From: Daphnia pulex
Lineage: Eukaryota > Arthropoda > Branchiopoda > Diplostraca > Daphniidae
Length of the DNA: 64,000 nt
Assembly (NCBI RefSeq): GCF_021134715.1
Contig: NC_060020.1
Location: 6,758,001-6,822,000 of the forward strand
Direction of reading: 5' to 3'
In this document: piece by piece, positions 47,024 through 58,649 of the stretch
How positions within the stretch are numbered: position 1 is the stretch's first letter
How the letters are laid out: every line of letters starts with the position of its first letter
Program-made: the position numbers and the translations under genes
Notes under the pieces: generated by a model
What the model was told of the DNA's origin: nothing
What the model saw: only the letters and a program-made list of their open reading frames with translations
Database searches by the model: none

Positions 47024-47029
47024 AATAAA
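47024..47029 (+). terminator. Poly(A) signal of TBC1D19
   Basis: AATAAA 95 bp after the TBC1D19 stop codon, in an AT-rich 3' region. A short 3' UTR ending near 47050 is expected. Confidence 0.7.
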
Positions 47030-47059
47030 AACACGCACAATGCTTTCTCAAAATAACTG

Positions 47060-48919
47060 TAGCGGAATGCCATTGCCGAAAACTAGATTTCGTCGGCAGC
47101 TAAAAGAGTTTGCAAGGTCTATTACGGACGACGTGTCCCAATGTTGTGATCGTTCCGCTCTCGGCGTCTACAAATCAAATTTCAAAAGGGAAGAAATTTG
47201 ACGTGGTGAAAATGGACACACATTTTCTCGTGCAACTGATCACGCGTCCGTGAATGGCTTTTGTTTTTCTTTTTGTTTTTTGCTTTTTTTTTAAATTATG
47301 GAAGACCAAAAATAAAGAAACAGTTGAAACGGGACATGGGCGAGAATCAGGGCAAAGTGAATAAGCGATGAGCGCGCGTCCATCGCATAACGTCATCGCT
47401 GGCTGGCTGGAGGGAAAATAAGAGAAGTCAAGAATAAAAAATGAAGGAGAAATCTGTCTGTGAACTAGAGAGAACCTCCAGTGGAGTAGGTTATGACTCG
47501 GAGGGCTGTTGAATAAAAAATGAACTGAACACGGAACTCCTGATTTGACATCGAAAAAAAACGGACAATCCGAATATATTTATTATGGTTCATGATAAAA
47601 AAAGGGGGTATATCGACGTGAAAGGTGGGTGGAAGATACAGCATATCAAAGAGAAAAAAAAAAGATGAAGAGTTTTGCAATAAGTTGAAACAATAGAAAG
47701 AAAAAAACAAACAGTGGAAAAGAGTGGGGTATGAAATTTGGAAGGGTATATCAAGATTCAAGACGAATATCTACGATACGATAGCCAAACTTGGTTGAGC
47801 AACATTGACTACCACATACACATATCATCTCTCGTTGGTTGGGGTTGTTGGTTTTGTTTGTTGGCTGATTGGTTATGCGATGATGTGAGTTAGTTGGGAT
47901 CTCGACCAAGTTCCAAAAATGGCAGATCACACGCGCTTTCGTGTCCAAAAAAAAAAAATAGAAGTCTGACGGGTTAATACATAACATTGGGTTTCATCCA
48001 CTTTCCGAGCATATCCTTAAAATTTGTTCAGGTTTTTCATCCTCGTTTTCAAAATTTTTTAACTACTTTCCCCAAAGTCTTTCTACGAAATAATGATAAT
48101 TAAAAAAAAAAAAAAAAAAAAAATTGGATAACCAAAAGAAACCAACAACATCAACAACAAGAAAAATTTCAAAAAAAAAAAGGAAGTTATAAGAATTGGT
48201 GTTTCAGCCGCTGTCGGGCAAACCATAATAATATCCCGCGCGAGAGTTCATGTTAAAATAAAATGGGAAGTTAAACATCATCATCATCATCATGTGCAGT
48301 CACTCAAGAGTATAATAAGAACAAAAATAAGAAATGCAGAGAAATAGAAAACACATTTTCTGGCCTGAATGAAAAAAAGTAACAAGGCAAGAAAACGAGA
48401 AGTGTCGTCCAGAAAGAACACAGTTGGGAGAGGAGGACTCACAGAAAAGTGGGAAATGATAAAGAAAGAAAACTTTAAAAAAAAAAAGGGGGGATTCATC
48501 TATTTACAAAAGAAGCACGGGCCGGGTGATGCTGGGCAGACGGTACGTGCACCAGGCGAGTACGTCCTCCTTACAATGCGTCGACAAGACTTACTGGAAG
48601 GGTTTTTGTGCATTTTTTTCAGAAAAAAATGTTTTGTGTGTGTGTGTGTGTGTCTGATGTGCGGTGTAAAAGATAAAATCAATGCGGAGAGAGAAAATAT
48701 GTTGCACGGTTTTTTGTTTGTTACAACGAGACATTTGAGTTCGATTTGTGTTTCCTGTTCCTGGCTGATTGTTTGTGTCTGAAATCGGTTTTGGTTTGAT
48801 TTGATTAATATAGAGCTGTCTGAATCAATGCCGCTGATGCGTGATTGAGCTGTGAAGGAATAACAAGAGTAACGGGGGATATAGAGAAGAGGTATAAGAA
48901 CAAAGTGGGACCATCTTTA
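47060..48919. other. Intergenic or 3'-UTR stretch between convergent genes
   Basis: No coding signal. It lies between the ends of TBC1D19 (+) and the repetitive secreted-protein gene (-). An A run of about 20 bases sits near 48101-48122, (ATC)n near 48281-48294 and a (GT)n tract near 48635-48653. An AATAAA on the minus strand directly overlaps the stop codon region of the repetitive gene (GGTTAATAAAG at about 48914-48924). A further TTTATT (AATAAA on minus) occurs near 47577, so the 3' UTR may be either a few tens of bases or over 1 kb. Confidence 0.5.
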
Positions 48920-51900
48920 TTAACCCGATCGACTTTCCTTTTTGAGCTCGAAGATGGCCTCACGAATGGCGGCCTGCTCCTCTAAGGGAACGTCGTCACC
49001 TTCCGGTGCGGCTACTTCGGGGAAACCCGCCTGGAATAAATCTTCTTCCGTCCGCTGGAAGATGATGGGGCGCGGTCGGATGGGGCGACCTCTACCTGCT
49101 TGCTTGTTAGCCGAAATGACTGGAGCCAAATTTTCGTCCGTCTGTTGCTTGGCGAAATTCTCGATCGTCTGCTGGAAATTGAACTGCTGATCGATGGGCT
49201 CCTGGTATTTCGGACTGCTGGCCTGCTCCTGCTGCTTCTCGATCTCCTGCTCGACTTGGTACGACTGCTCCGGCTCTTCACCCTGGATTGAGGCTGGCAA
49301 TTCGGGGATCTGCACTGGTTCAACCAATTCCTGCTCGACCTCGGGCTGTTGGACAATCTGAACGGGCTCGACGTATTCTTGTTCGACCTCGGGAATCACC
49401 ACGGGTTCCTGCACGACAACCTGGACGGGCTCGAAGTATTCTTGGACGATCTCCGGCTCCTGTTGAACAATCCTTACGGGCTCGTAATCGGGAAGGGCTG
49501 GCGCTTCTTCCGGTTCAACTTCGACGTTCTTGTAAGTCGGGAAGGGCGGAAGGTATTCCTGCGAGATCTGGTACGTCTGCTCGGGTTCCTGCTGGATCTG
49601 GACGACTTCTTGCTGAATCTGGACGGGTGCTTGCTGGATCTGGACGGGTTCTACGTACTCCTCCTCCTGCTCCTGCTGGATCTCCACGGGCTGCTCGACA
49701 GTCGGCACCTCCTGCTCCTCTACCTGGAAAGTCTGCTCTGGAACCTGGACAGGCTCTTGGTAAACTGGCAGTTGAACGAGTTCCGGCTCAACTTGGCGGA
49801 CTGGCTCCTGGTATTCCGGCTCCTGGCTGAGTTCCTGTCCGACGGAGAGCAAAAGGCTATCCTCCTGGATGGGAGCCTCTTCCTCTTGGACGTAGGTAGG
49901 GGCTTGCGGCTGCTGGACGTAGACTTCCTCCTCCTGGCTGACGACGGGGACGAATTCCTGCAATACCTGCTGATCCTCTTCCGGCTGGTCCCAACGGACG
50001 GCATCGATGGTGGAGATGGGCGATTCAGGGACTACGGGCTGTTGGACCACGACGGGCTGCTCCGGCTCAGGAACAGCGTAGACCAAGGCGGGCGGACTGT
50101 AGGGCGCAACTGGGGCCGGAGCTTCTTCTTCTTCCAATTCGGGTCTGTACGGAGCGGGCTGAATTTCTGCAATAGTAAATCAGGTCGTAGCTGCAGCGAG
50201 CGCCCGTTGCTTTTTGGTCGGGGGTTTAAAAGGCTGGATAGGCAAGGAAGGGTATTTTTTTGCGTGTGGAGCTGGTTTGGTAAACAGGTATAACATACGA
50301 ACAAAAAAGGATCAAGGTTTCATTTTTATCATATGGTTTCGGTTGCCGGTGATGTGCCATTGTGTCTCGACGAGAGCTCAGCGTGTGCGTTCCACTTCCG
50401 CGCTGGGGATAGAGAAAGGTGTGCTGGGTGCATAGGGAAGAACACACAAGACGGAAGGGAAAAGGAAATCGGGAGCAAGGTTTTTTTTTTCGGGAGAGAG
50501 CGGAATGGATTTTGATTGTGTGCGGTTCGGGTTTTTTTTTTGTTTTTTTTTCTGCGGTAATGTTCTCGTTTTGCGAGGACAAAATAGCAGGAAATAGGTC
50601 TATTAAGGCAAAAACAAGGGGAAGATGTGCTTGTGTGTATGTCTGTGATGTGTGTGGAGGCTATAGGCTATAAGGCTGTGAAATTGGATTGGAATAACTT
50701 TAAGGCTTTTTTAGATTGGATATTGTTCCGGAAAAAGCGGCAGAGCTGAAGCTGATGAGGTGGCGGCGCCCCCGGCCACGTCGGGGCGCCTTAGCTATGT
50801 GTGTAACTGTCAAAAATCTATGCTGTATCAGAATCGAAATATTATGGTTGATTGATCTTGCGGAAAAGGAGAGAGAAACGAAATAAGAAAGTCGGCACGC
50901 GGATAGTGGAAAGAAGGAGTCTTCGAGCCGTTGCAGATTTTCTCGGATGCATGTGTCCAGTGGCCCCCCCCCTCCCTCTTTCGTTACGTTACAGTAATAA
51001 AGAAAAAAACAAAGTAATAAGAAGAATCGACCGTTCAGATGGGATAGGCAAGAGAAGAGCAAAAAAAAATTGTTCTTTAAATCGTAATCAATTACAAAAT
51101 GTATCGGAAGGTAAAGATTCAAGTTAAATTTCGTTTTCCATACCAACTGAAAACGATTTTCTAAATTTTCTAAAAAAAAGGAAAAAAAAAAATGTTCAAC
51201 AGCTAGTGATAGGAAGGAGCAAGAAAGAGAGCAAGAGACAGAAAGGTAAAAGAAAGCTAATAATTGGCACAAAACGATACAGGAAAAGCTAAACCGGAAG
51301 GTGGTACAATATTTCACTGTAATCTTCCTTTTTGTCTTGTCTACGTTTTCTATTTTGGGGGGTATACTACAATGGGTAATTGGTTTAAACTACTACTATG
51401 CTATTCAATTGTTTTCTATTTTTGCCTCTGGGGTGGGGGGAGGGGATAATGCGTTTCTGTGGTGAAGAATTTAAAGGGAAGAGGACACAGCGAAAAACGT
51501 CGTTTCGCTTCCCGCTTGATTGCTGTGTCTCATTTTTTTTTTTGGTTTTGGTCGGTTGGGTAGATTGATAAAAGGTTTGGAATTGGGTAACAAGGTTTGA
51601 TTTTTTGGGGTTGTAATTTAGCGACGGTTTCGTGGAGAAATCAAAGGTGGGTTGGCGTGCCGCGTTCTGTTTCGGTTTCTTATTTTATTTAATGTTTTCG
51701 TCGAACGGATAGTCTTGTAAACCGTGACTTGATGTATGATTGTGTTTTCTCTATTGTTTCATATTAGACACACACGACGCACGATGCGTGGCACTCTACT
51801 CTCTCAATGTGATTCTTTTTTTTTAAGTTTTATTTAATTTTTTTGTGTTTTCGTTTGAGCTGGGTTGTAGTCCCTAATATTTCCTTGTCCAACGGCTCAA

Positions 51901-54900
51901 GCCTGTAACAAAGTGATGCAAGAAGGGTTCCGTCTAATACGAGCAATATACATCATGACAATCTATTTACTAACTCCTCTTTTTTCCTTCTGGTCAATTT
52001 TCTTTTTTATCTTCTTCCCCATAATTACGTGTTACGTATCATATCCAAACCCAAGTGGTTCACATATTGGAAAAAACCCAGTGTGTCCGCTTTTTCCTCC
52101 GTTACACATACTCATCCAAACCGGAAAGGAAACTAGGTTTGTATGCCTACACTTTTTGACTGAAAAGGTGTCATCACACGTATACATACTTATTAATTAC
52201 ATAAAACCAATCATAATCAGATCCAATTTCGGTCACCCTTTCCCATCGTTATCTATACTGTGTTTGTTCCTACCAATTTTTTTTGTTTGTGTGTATAGTT
52301 GTCTGTTTTTTGTTTGTTTCGTGTTTGCACAGAATCTTGTCGTCTATACGGAACTATTTTCTATGAAACCGGAATGGGTACCTTCGGGCAAGCGTTGAGT
52401 GATACGTGAACCGTAGGCCGGCTCAGCGAAGACCGGGATTTCAGCTTCGTATTCCGGTTGGGCAGGGACTGGGACGGGGTCCGGGACAGCGTAGGCAACG
52501 TCTTGGTAGTCGGTCGGAGTCTCCTCCTTCTGTCTGATGTCAACGTCAATGGATTCGTCCGTCTCACTGTGAAACACATTCACATAAGACAACAGTACAT
52601 GCCAGTTTTGGTTTTCAGTCAGTTTTGGTTCAGTCAAATAGTCAAATAGTAAAACAGAATTCAAAACGCGTCATCATGCAAATTTGTAGAACTACGTAAT
52701 AAGTCAAAATAGGAGGAGGAGGAGTTGGAAGGATCAAAGGGTAAATACACCGTGGTATGGGGGGAAAAATCATGTCAAATGACGTCGTCGCAACGGTTCA
52801 AACATTTCAAGAAACCCGGAAAAGGAAGTTGTCGTAAGCGAAAATATGAATATAAGCTTCGTCATCAGCACAGACAAAAAAATAAAGAATGGGACAGAGA
52901 AGAGAAGGATTTTTTCGTTGTTGTTGTGTGAGAAAGAGAAAGAAGAAGAGAACGTCCGAATCAAAAGCAGGTCAGTCTTGTGTGTTGTTTGTAAGGAAAA
53001 AAAAAATAAGGAGTCCGGTGGAGGGAGAGAAAGTCAGTCAGGTAAGAGGTGATGTGTATATGTCATCAGGAGAAGCCGCGGGACGAGAGATGATGAACGT
53101 GGAACGCTCCGAGGTGCACGGAATAAATTTGTGTTTTTTCTTTTCGAGATGACCCGAAATTTTGGTTTTCGGTGTGCCGTTTTTCGGTTGTTCTCTACCA
53201 AGCGCAACTACGGGATGATGCACATAGTACAGTTGGTTTGAAGAATGCCATTGTAGTTTTGTTTTATATTTTGTTCTCTTTCAAACAGACACACACACAC
53301 ACGCACACATACATCAACAGCAGGGTTGAGAAAGAGAAAGAAAGAGAGCCAAAGGGAAGAAGAAACACACTAGAGAGAATTCTTTTTCTTTTCTTATTCT
53401 GCACGAATTTCTTCGTCGTTCATCTTGGTCATCGTATATTGGTTAATTCACGCGTTTTCATTTGTCCTTCTAGTTTTTTAATGAAATTAATTTTTTTAAA
53501 ATTTTAGATCTTGCTTTTTTAAGTTCATTTGTTCATTTTCTTATTCATTTTTATTTTTTTTAAGAACAGAGTGTGTGGGGTGGGTCCGCTCTACAGCGCT
53601 CGGCGATTCAAGCGGATGCTCCACACCACAACACCCGGCAATAAAATGAATAATGAAAATTGCGAAATGTGCATGAAAGGAAGACAGATTTGACGGGTTG
53701 CAAACAAATTGGAATGAAAGAAAATCAAAAAGTTATAACGGAATGTTTTGTTGTCCAGCAAAATGAATAAAGATGAAAGAACAAATGTAAAAATGTAAAG
53801 AGGGAATATAACTGTAAAATAAGAAAAAAAAATGTGATGTTTGGTTTTGGTTGAGAGAGGTGGGTTTGCTTTCGGTGTAGCGATAATAAAGAAAAGATTA
53901 TAGATGCAGACAAGAATGAAAGCAAAAATAAGAAAACAGTGGGACATTAAAAAATAAAATGGAAAATTTACTAAAAAAAAAATTGTGAAAATCAAATCAT
54001 CTTTAAAAAAAAAAAATTCAAAAGAAAAGTTACTTCGCCACTCGTATATATATAAAATAGAACTCTTTGACCGCTCGTCATTTTTACTAGAACAGACAAC
54101 TTCTGTGTCCAGCGTCTCTCGGAAAAGTTTCTCTAACCACATACTCTCTCTCAATGAATTCCATCTCCGTCTCGATTTGCGATCGGGAAGAAGAGGTGGA
54201 GGGAAAGAGTCCTACCATATATATATATATAATATATATTCATAGATATTGTCATTGAACAAGGGGGAGAAAAAATGGGAAATTATGCAGAATAAAAAGT
54301 GAGCAAATGGTACAATCAGCGTTCTGTTTGATATCAACGCCGCTGGTATCTTTAATAACTGACGGAACCGAAAAAAAAAAAAATTGGTGTGCGGATGAGC
54401 GGACTGGAAATAGGAGTGTGCGACAGAATAAAGACAGAGAGAGAAGAAGATGGTGTTGCTGATCAAAAGTAGGACAGAGAAAATGAAGGAGATTTTCATC
54501 GTTATTTTGTATCATCATCAAGAAATCATGGAAGAAAAATGAATTAAGAAATTCTGGAACTGACGCGACGAGACGAGGGGGTAAGGTATGTATATACGAT
54601 AATAAACAAGCATTTGGTTTGTTTAATGACGTGTGGGTAGAGAGGGAGAACTTGAGCATCAAAATCGGATTGGATTTTCAAACCGATTCAACCGCGCGAG
54701 AGATTGAAAAAGGTCTTTTGGAAATTATTTGAAAATTTGGTGGTGGGACGTGTCAGAAAGGACTAACCGATAAGCCAGTCACCGATTTCCTTCTCTGACA
54801 CGTCAGCCTCTTTTATTTGTTTTATTTTTTCCAATCCGATTTTTCTATCGTCTTCAAATCACCTTCATCATCATTTTTTTTTGTTTCTTTTCTTTTGTAA

Positions 54901-57900
54901 TAATCTTTGTCTTGTTTGCTGTTTCTCGTTCTTTTCTGGGAGTTTTTGTCATTTGTGTTTTTCTCACACTCTCACACCGACGATAAAAATGTTAAGGAGG
55001 GCTACTATGCTTCTCTTGGGCAAGGTAGGTATGAAAAGATGACACACTTGTAAAAATAAAACATGATAAGGGACAAAGGTGCAGAAATCAATAATAATAA
55101 TGAAAAAAAAACACACACACACATTTTTTTATGTGATCAAATGGCCGCGGTGCGGTGGTGGTTCAAAAAACTGAAGAAAGACTTTTTTGAACTTACGCTG
55201 ACGGCGGTAGGTATTCGATGGCCGGAGCAGCCACCACCTGTTGGGCGGGTGCGCTAAAGAAGACGGCCACTTGCTGGGGTGCTTCTTCTACGGGAGCCGG
55301 AGCTTCGTAGACCTGGACTGCTTCCTCCTGTTGCACAGTGAAGGGCACTTCAACGGGAACAGCTACTGGCTCCTGTGCAGCCTCGGGAACGCTATAAGAG
55401 GAGTAGGTAAAAGACTCGGGTGCAGCGGTCACGATGGCCGGCTCGTCAACGGGCAGAGGAATGAAAGGAGCCGACGTCGTTTCAGGTTGAGACAGCAAAA
55501 GGTAGTCTTCCTGGACAGCTGGAATGTCGTACGCTGGAACGGAAACTGGCTCGGCCGGGATGAAATATGACTGGATGGGCTCCTGGACAACATCCGGAGT
55601 GGCTGGCTGAGGAGCTTCTTCGACGGGGGTGTAAGTAGGAGCGGCGGCAACCAAGTCATTGTACGAGTCGCTGGATGGAGCAACAGCCTCGGGAACATCG
55701 TCGGAAGGTTGGCTGATGGCGATGGATTCCTCGACGGGCGAGTCGTAGCTGGCAGCTGGAGCAGAGTATTCTACAGCAGCAGGAGCGGAGTAAGAAACTG
55801 GAGCTGGTGGCGAATATTCAGGAGCTGCTGGTGGCGTGTATTCAGGAGCTGCCTCTGGAGTGTATTCGGGAGCAACCTGTGGGGCGTATTCGGGAGCAGC
55901 AGGTTGGTTGTATTCAGGAGCAGCTGGTGGAGTGTATTCGGGAGCAGCTGGTGGAGAGTATTCGGGAGCAGCTGGTGGAGTGTATTCAGGAGCAACTGGA
56001 GCTGGGGCAGAAGCGGAAGGCAGAGAGCGAACATCTTCAGGACGAACTCCATAGACGGGAGTTCCGCCGAGCGGTACCCATGGGTTCGTGGCGCAGGATT
56101 CACAGTTTTCGTGAGATGGGGCAACGGGGACGATAGAGTAGCTGGAAGCGCCAGGAGCGGAATACTGGGCTGCAGACGGTGCTGGAACGTAGACGGGGTC
56201 TTGTGCGGGAGCGGCAGAGTAGATCTGATCGGGAATGGGTGCTGGAGCGGGTGCTGGTGCTGGTGCGGCAGAGTAAGAAGGAACGGCCGGAGCGGCAGAT
56301 GCTTCATAAGGAGCTGGGGCAGGATAAGAAGGCTGAGGAGCATATGTTGGCTCTTGTTGAGCTGGTGCTGAGCCGTAAGCAGTCTGGAGTGGAGCAGGTT
56401 GGTAAGATGGCTGAGGAGCAGCAGGAGCGTAAGACTGTTCAGGAGCTGGAGCGTAAGATGGTTGAGGAGCGTAAGACTGCTCAGGAGCTGGAGCATAAGA
56501 TGGTTGAGGAGCGTAAGATTGCTCAGGAGCTGGGGCATAAGATGGTTGAGGAGCGTAAGACTGCTCAGGAGCTGGGGCATAAGATGGTTGAGGAGCGTAA
56601 GAAGGCTGGGGAGGAGCGTAAGATTGCTGAGAAGGAGCTGGGGCGTAAGACGGTTGAGGAGCGTAAGACTGTTGGGGTTGAGAGTAGGCTGGTTGAGGAG
56701 CTGGGTGATAGGCCGGTTGTTGCTGGTAAACCAAAGTGATGGGGTAAGGTTGAGGGATCTCTTCGTATCCGTGGCTGGGGTAGGGTGGGTCCAAAACCTC
56801 GTAGCTCTGTCCTTTACCCTTGGACTTGAAGTTGATCTTGGGCAGCTTGATCTTGGGCAACTTGAACTTGGATTTGCTGGGTCCGTAGGTCGATTTGGGT
56901 GCCTTGGGCAGCTTGGGTGAGCCGTAAGAAGATTTAGGAGCCTTGGGAGCCTTGGGTGCGCCATATGTACCTTTAGGTTTCTTGGGTGCCTTAGGGGCCT
57001 TGGGTGCGCCGTACTGTCCTTTAGGTGCTTTGGGAGCCTTTTGTGCCTTAGGAGCGCCATATTGTCCTTTAGGTGCTTTGGGAGCCTTAGCTTTAGCCGG
57101 AGCGCCGTACGATGCCTTTGGTGCCTTTGCGGGTGCGCCGTAAGAAGCCTTGGGTGCTTTAGGTGCCTTGGCCTTTGCTGGAGCGCCGTATGATGCCTTT
57201 GGTGCCTTTGCTGGAGCGCCGTACGAAGAAACTGGAGCTGGTTGGTAAGATGGTTGAGGAGCGTACGTCTGAGGAGCGTAAGATTGTTGGGGTTGAGGAG
57301 CATAAGAAGGTTGAGGAGCGTACGATGGCTGTTGAGGAGCATATGAGGGCTGTTGGGGAGCATAAGACGGCTCGGCAGCATAAGTCGGCTCTGGGGCGTA
57401 TGATGGAGCGGGTGCCGGGGCGTAGATTGGTTGAGAATCGTACTGTGGGGCAGGTGCCGGGTATGCTGGCTCAGGTGCGTACACTGGAGCAGGAGCTGAA
57501 GCATAAGTTGGCTCAGGTGCGTATGATGGAGCTGGTGCCTGGGCGTAAGATGGTTCAGGAGCGTAGGCCGGGGCCGGGGCAGCGTAAGCTGGCTCTGGAG
57601 CATAAGCCGGGGCTGGAGCTGGATAAGATGGTTCCGGGGCATAGGCTGGAGCCGGAGCTGGGTACGATGGCTCTGGGGCGTAGGCCGGAGCTGGAGCTGG
57701 ATAAGATGGCTCTGGGGCATAGGCTGGTGCAGGTGCTGGGTACGATGGCTCTGGGGCGTAGGCCGGAGCTGGAGCAGCATAAGATGGCTCAGGTGCGTAG
57801 GCTGGTGCAGGTGCTGCGTACGATGGCTCGGGAGCGTATGACGGGGCCGGAGCAGAAGCATAAACTGGCTCAGGAGCGTAGATGGGTCCAGCTTGTTCGT

Positions 57901-58499
57901 AAGATGGTTGAGGGGCAGCAGCATAACTGGGCTGAGGAGCGTACGATGGCTGTGGAGCAGCATAAGTTGGTTGAGGAGCAGTGTATGCTGGCTGAGGAGC
58001 GGGGTATGCTGGCTGAGGTGCAGGGTAGGCTGGCTGAGGAGCGTGATAGGCCGGCTGTGGGGCGTGGTAGGCTGGCTGAGGAGCTGCTCCATAAGCGGGA
58101 GCCAAAGGAGCGCCATAAGAAGCCTTTGGTGCCTTCGGTGCCTTGGCTTTTGGGGCACCATAAGATGCCTTAGGAGCCTTGGGAGCCTTGGCTTTTGGTG
58201 GGCCGTAGCTTGCCTTGGGAGCCTTGGGAGCTTTAGGAGCGCCATACGATGCTTTAGGAGCCTTGGGAGCCTTGGGTGCGCTATAGCCGTAACCGCTTCC
58301 TCCGGAGCGGAGATGTCCCCATGTTCTTTCTTCAGCGTTGACGATGTACGGATTGGGTCCGGCAGGTTCCGGTTCAGCCCAACAGCTGACGAGGGCAGTC
58401 AGCGCCAAGAGCAGCAGACAAGCGGAAAACTAAAGAGAGCGAAACAGCAAAAGGCAACAAATCAATTTCAATCATTCTTCGATATTGCACCGTTTTCAT
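48920..58499 (-). CDS. Secreted giant Tyr/Pro/Ala/Lys repeat protein with acidic tail
   Basis: Family not recognised; a structural or adhesive extracellular matrix protein is inferred from composition. Four exons (minus) give 1557 aa: 58499-58491 (three codons, MKT), 58429-55197, 52566-52382, 50166-48920. The joins keep frame, and the first makes a clean signal peptide (MKTFSACLLLLALTAL then VSCWA). Residues about 53-115 are Lys-rich (APKAPKASYGAPKA units). About 115-190 are PAYxAPQ units. About 190-370 are 13-residue YAPEPSYPAPAPA units. About 410-560 are a second Lys block ending KLPKIKLPKINFKSKGKG. Then come QPSYAPAPEQSY and AAPEYTPP units. Exons 3-4 change to an acidic Gln/Glu/Val/Pro tail (VQIQQEPEQ and EPVQ units). 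No Cys motif or folded domain seen. Abundant Tyr beside Pro resembles proteins cross-linked through dityrosine or DOPA. Donor of exon 3 is chosen as GAAG|GTACCC; another in-phase choice is about 30 bp upstream. Two introns exceed 2 kb and hold no coding signal. Confidence 0.82.
50167..52381. other. Intron 3 of the repetitive secreted-protein gene, no gene inside
   Basis: This 2.2-kb interval lies between exons 3 and 4. It is rich in homopolymer and GT/TTTG tracts and has no frame with coding character. The reading frame of 161 codons at 51913-52398 (+) is T-rich and hydrophobic by composition, and I do not count it as a gene. Confidence 0.6.
52567..55196. other. Intron 2 of the repetitive secreted-protein gene, no gene inside
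   Basis: A 2.6-kb interval between exons 2 and 3, with a good donor (GC|GTAAGT at 55196) and acceptor (TTTCACAG at 52567). It is AT-rich with (CA)n near 53288-53306 and 55114-55124 and (TA)n near 54217-54238. An imperfect hairpin lies at 54747-54804 (separate entry). Confidence 0.6.
54747..54804. repeat. Short inverted repeat (GACGTGTCAG / CTGACACGTC)
   Basis: GACGTGTCAG at 54747-54756 is the exact reverse complement of CTGACACGTC at 54795-54804. The stem may extend inward imperfectly through AAAGGA/TTCCTT, with a loop of about 35 bases. It lies in intron 2 of the repetitive gene. It could fold in the transcript or be a paired binding site; chance cannot be excluded. Confidence 0.45.
56427..56594 (-). 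repeat. Four near-identical 42-bp tandem units
   Basis: Units start at 56427, 56469, 56511 and 56553 and differ at only a few bases. Each encodes the 14-residue phrase APQPSYAPAPEQSY on the minus strand. The near identity at silent positions points to recent tandem duplication inside the coding exon. Confidence 0.85.
56850..57236 (-). repeat. Lys-rich repeat block B of the secreted protein
   Basis: Codes for degenerate KAPKAPKGQYGAP and AKAPKASYGAP units on the minus strand, ending with KFKLPKIKLPKINFKSKGKG. Strongly basic, no acidic residue for over 100 residues. It matches block A (about 58095-58290) closely enough that one was probably copied from the other. Confidence 0.8.
57582..57854 (-). 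repeat. 39-bp tandem repeat array with a 78-bp higher-order period
   Basis: Seven units of 39 bp (starts 57582, 57621, 57660, 57699, 57738, 57777, 57816), each coding 13 residues of the YAPEPSYPAPAPA type on the minus strand. Successive units alternate between TAAGATGG and TACGATGG forms, so the duplicating block was a pair of units (78 bp). Related but less regular units continue on both sides (about 57400-57580 and 57855-57900). Confidence 0.85.
58095..58290 (-). repeat. Lys-rich repeat block A of the secreted protein
   Basis: Codes for four units of the ASYGAPKAPKAPK type close behind the signal peptide. Basic, with one Tyr per unit. Silent differences between units are few. Confidence 0.8.
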
Positions 58500-58500
58500 T

Positions 58501-58645
58501 TATATAAAATACAACGCGCAATTGACGCGCTAGATCATTTCACGCTAGTTTTTTTTCTAGCGCCATTACCGCGGTCTACATCCAAGCGATTGGGCGTGAA
58601 AGAAGAAGATTCACGAGACCATTGTGCCAGTTTTTCTAGCGCTAG
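58501..58645 (-). promoter_or_regulatory. Upstream region with CGCTAG motif cluster and TATATAA
   Basis: Just upstream of the secreted-protein ATG (58499) lie CGCTAG or its complement at 58528-58533, 58543-58548 and 58557-58562, plus the palindrome CTAGCGCTAG at 58636-58645. The second and third form an inverted pair around a T run. A TATATAA at about 58500-58507 abuts the ATG. That is too close to be the TATA box for a transcript that includes this ATG, so the real start site is probably further upstream (inference). Confidence 0.5.
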
Positions 58646-58649
58646 CCTA

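Noticed and set aside
48101..48122. A run of about 20 bases as evidence of a processed pseudogene
   Set aside because: No coding-like sequence precedes it on either strand and no target-site duplication was seen; homopolymers are common in this flank.
57163..58173. 336-codon + strand frame opposite the repeat exon (and similar frames at 49349-50293 and 55709-56371)
   Set aside because: Antisense shadows of the low-complexity repeats; biased residue content follows from the complement of GCT/CCA/TAC-type codons.
55771..58245. 824-codon open frame on the minus strand, overlapping the repeat exon in another frame
   Set aside because: It exists because the tandem repeats repeat the same stop-free codons in a shifted frame. 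Its composition (Leu/Pro/His/Arg) is a direct shadow, and it has no start context or splice links.
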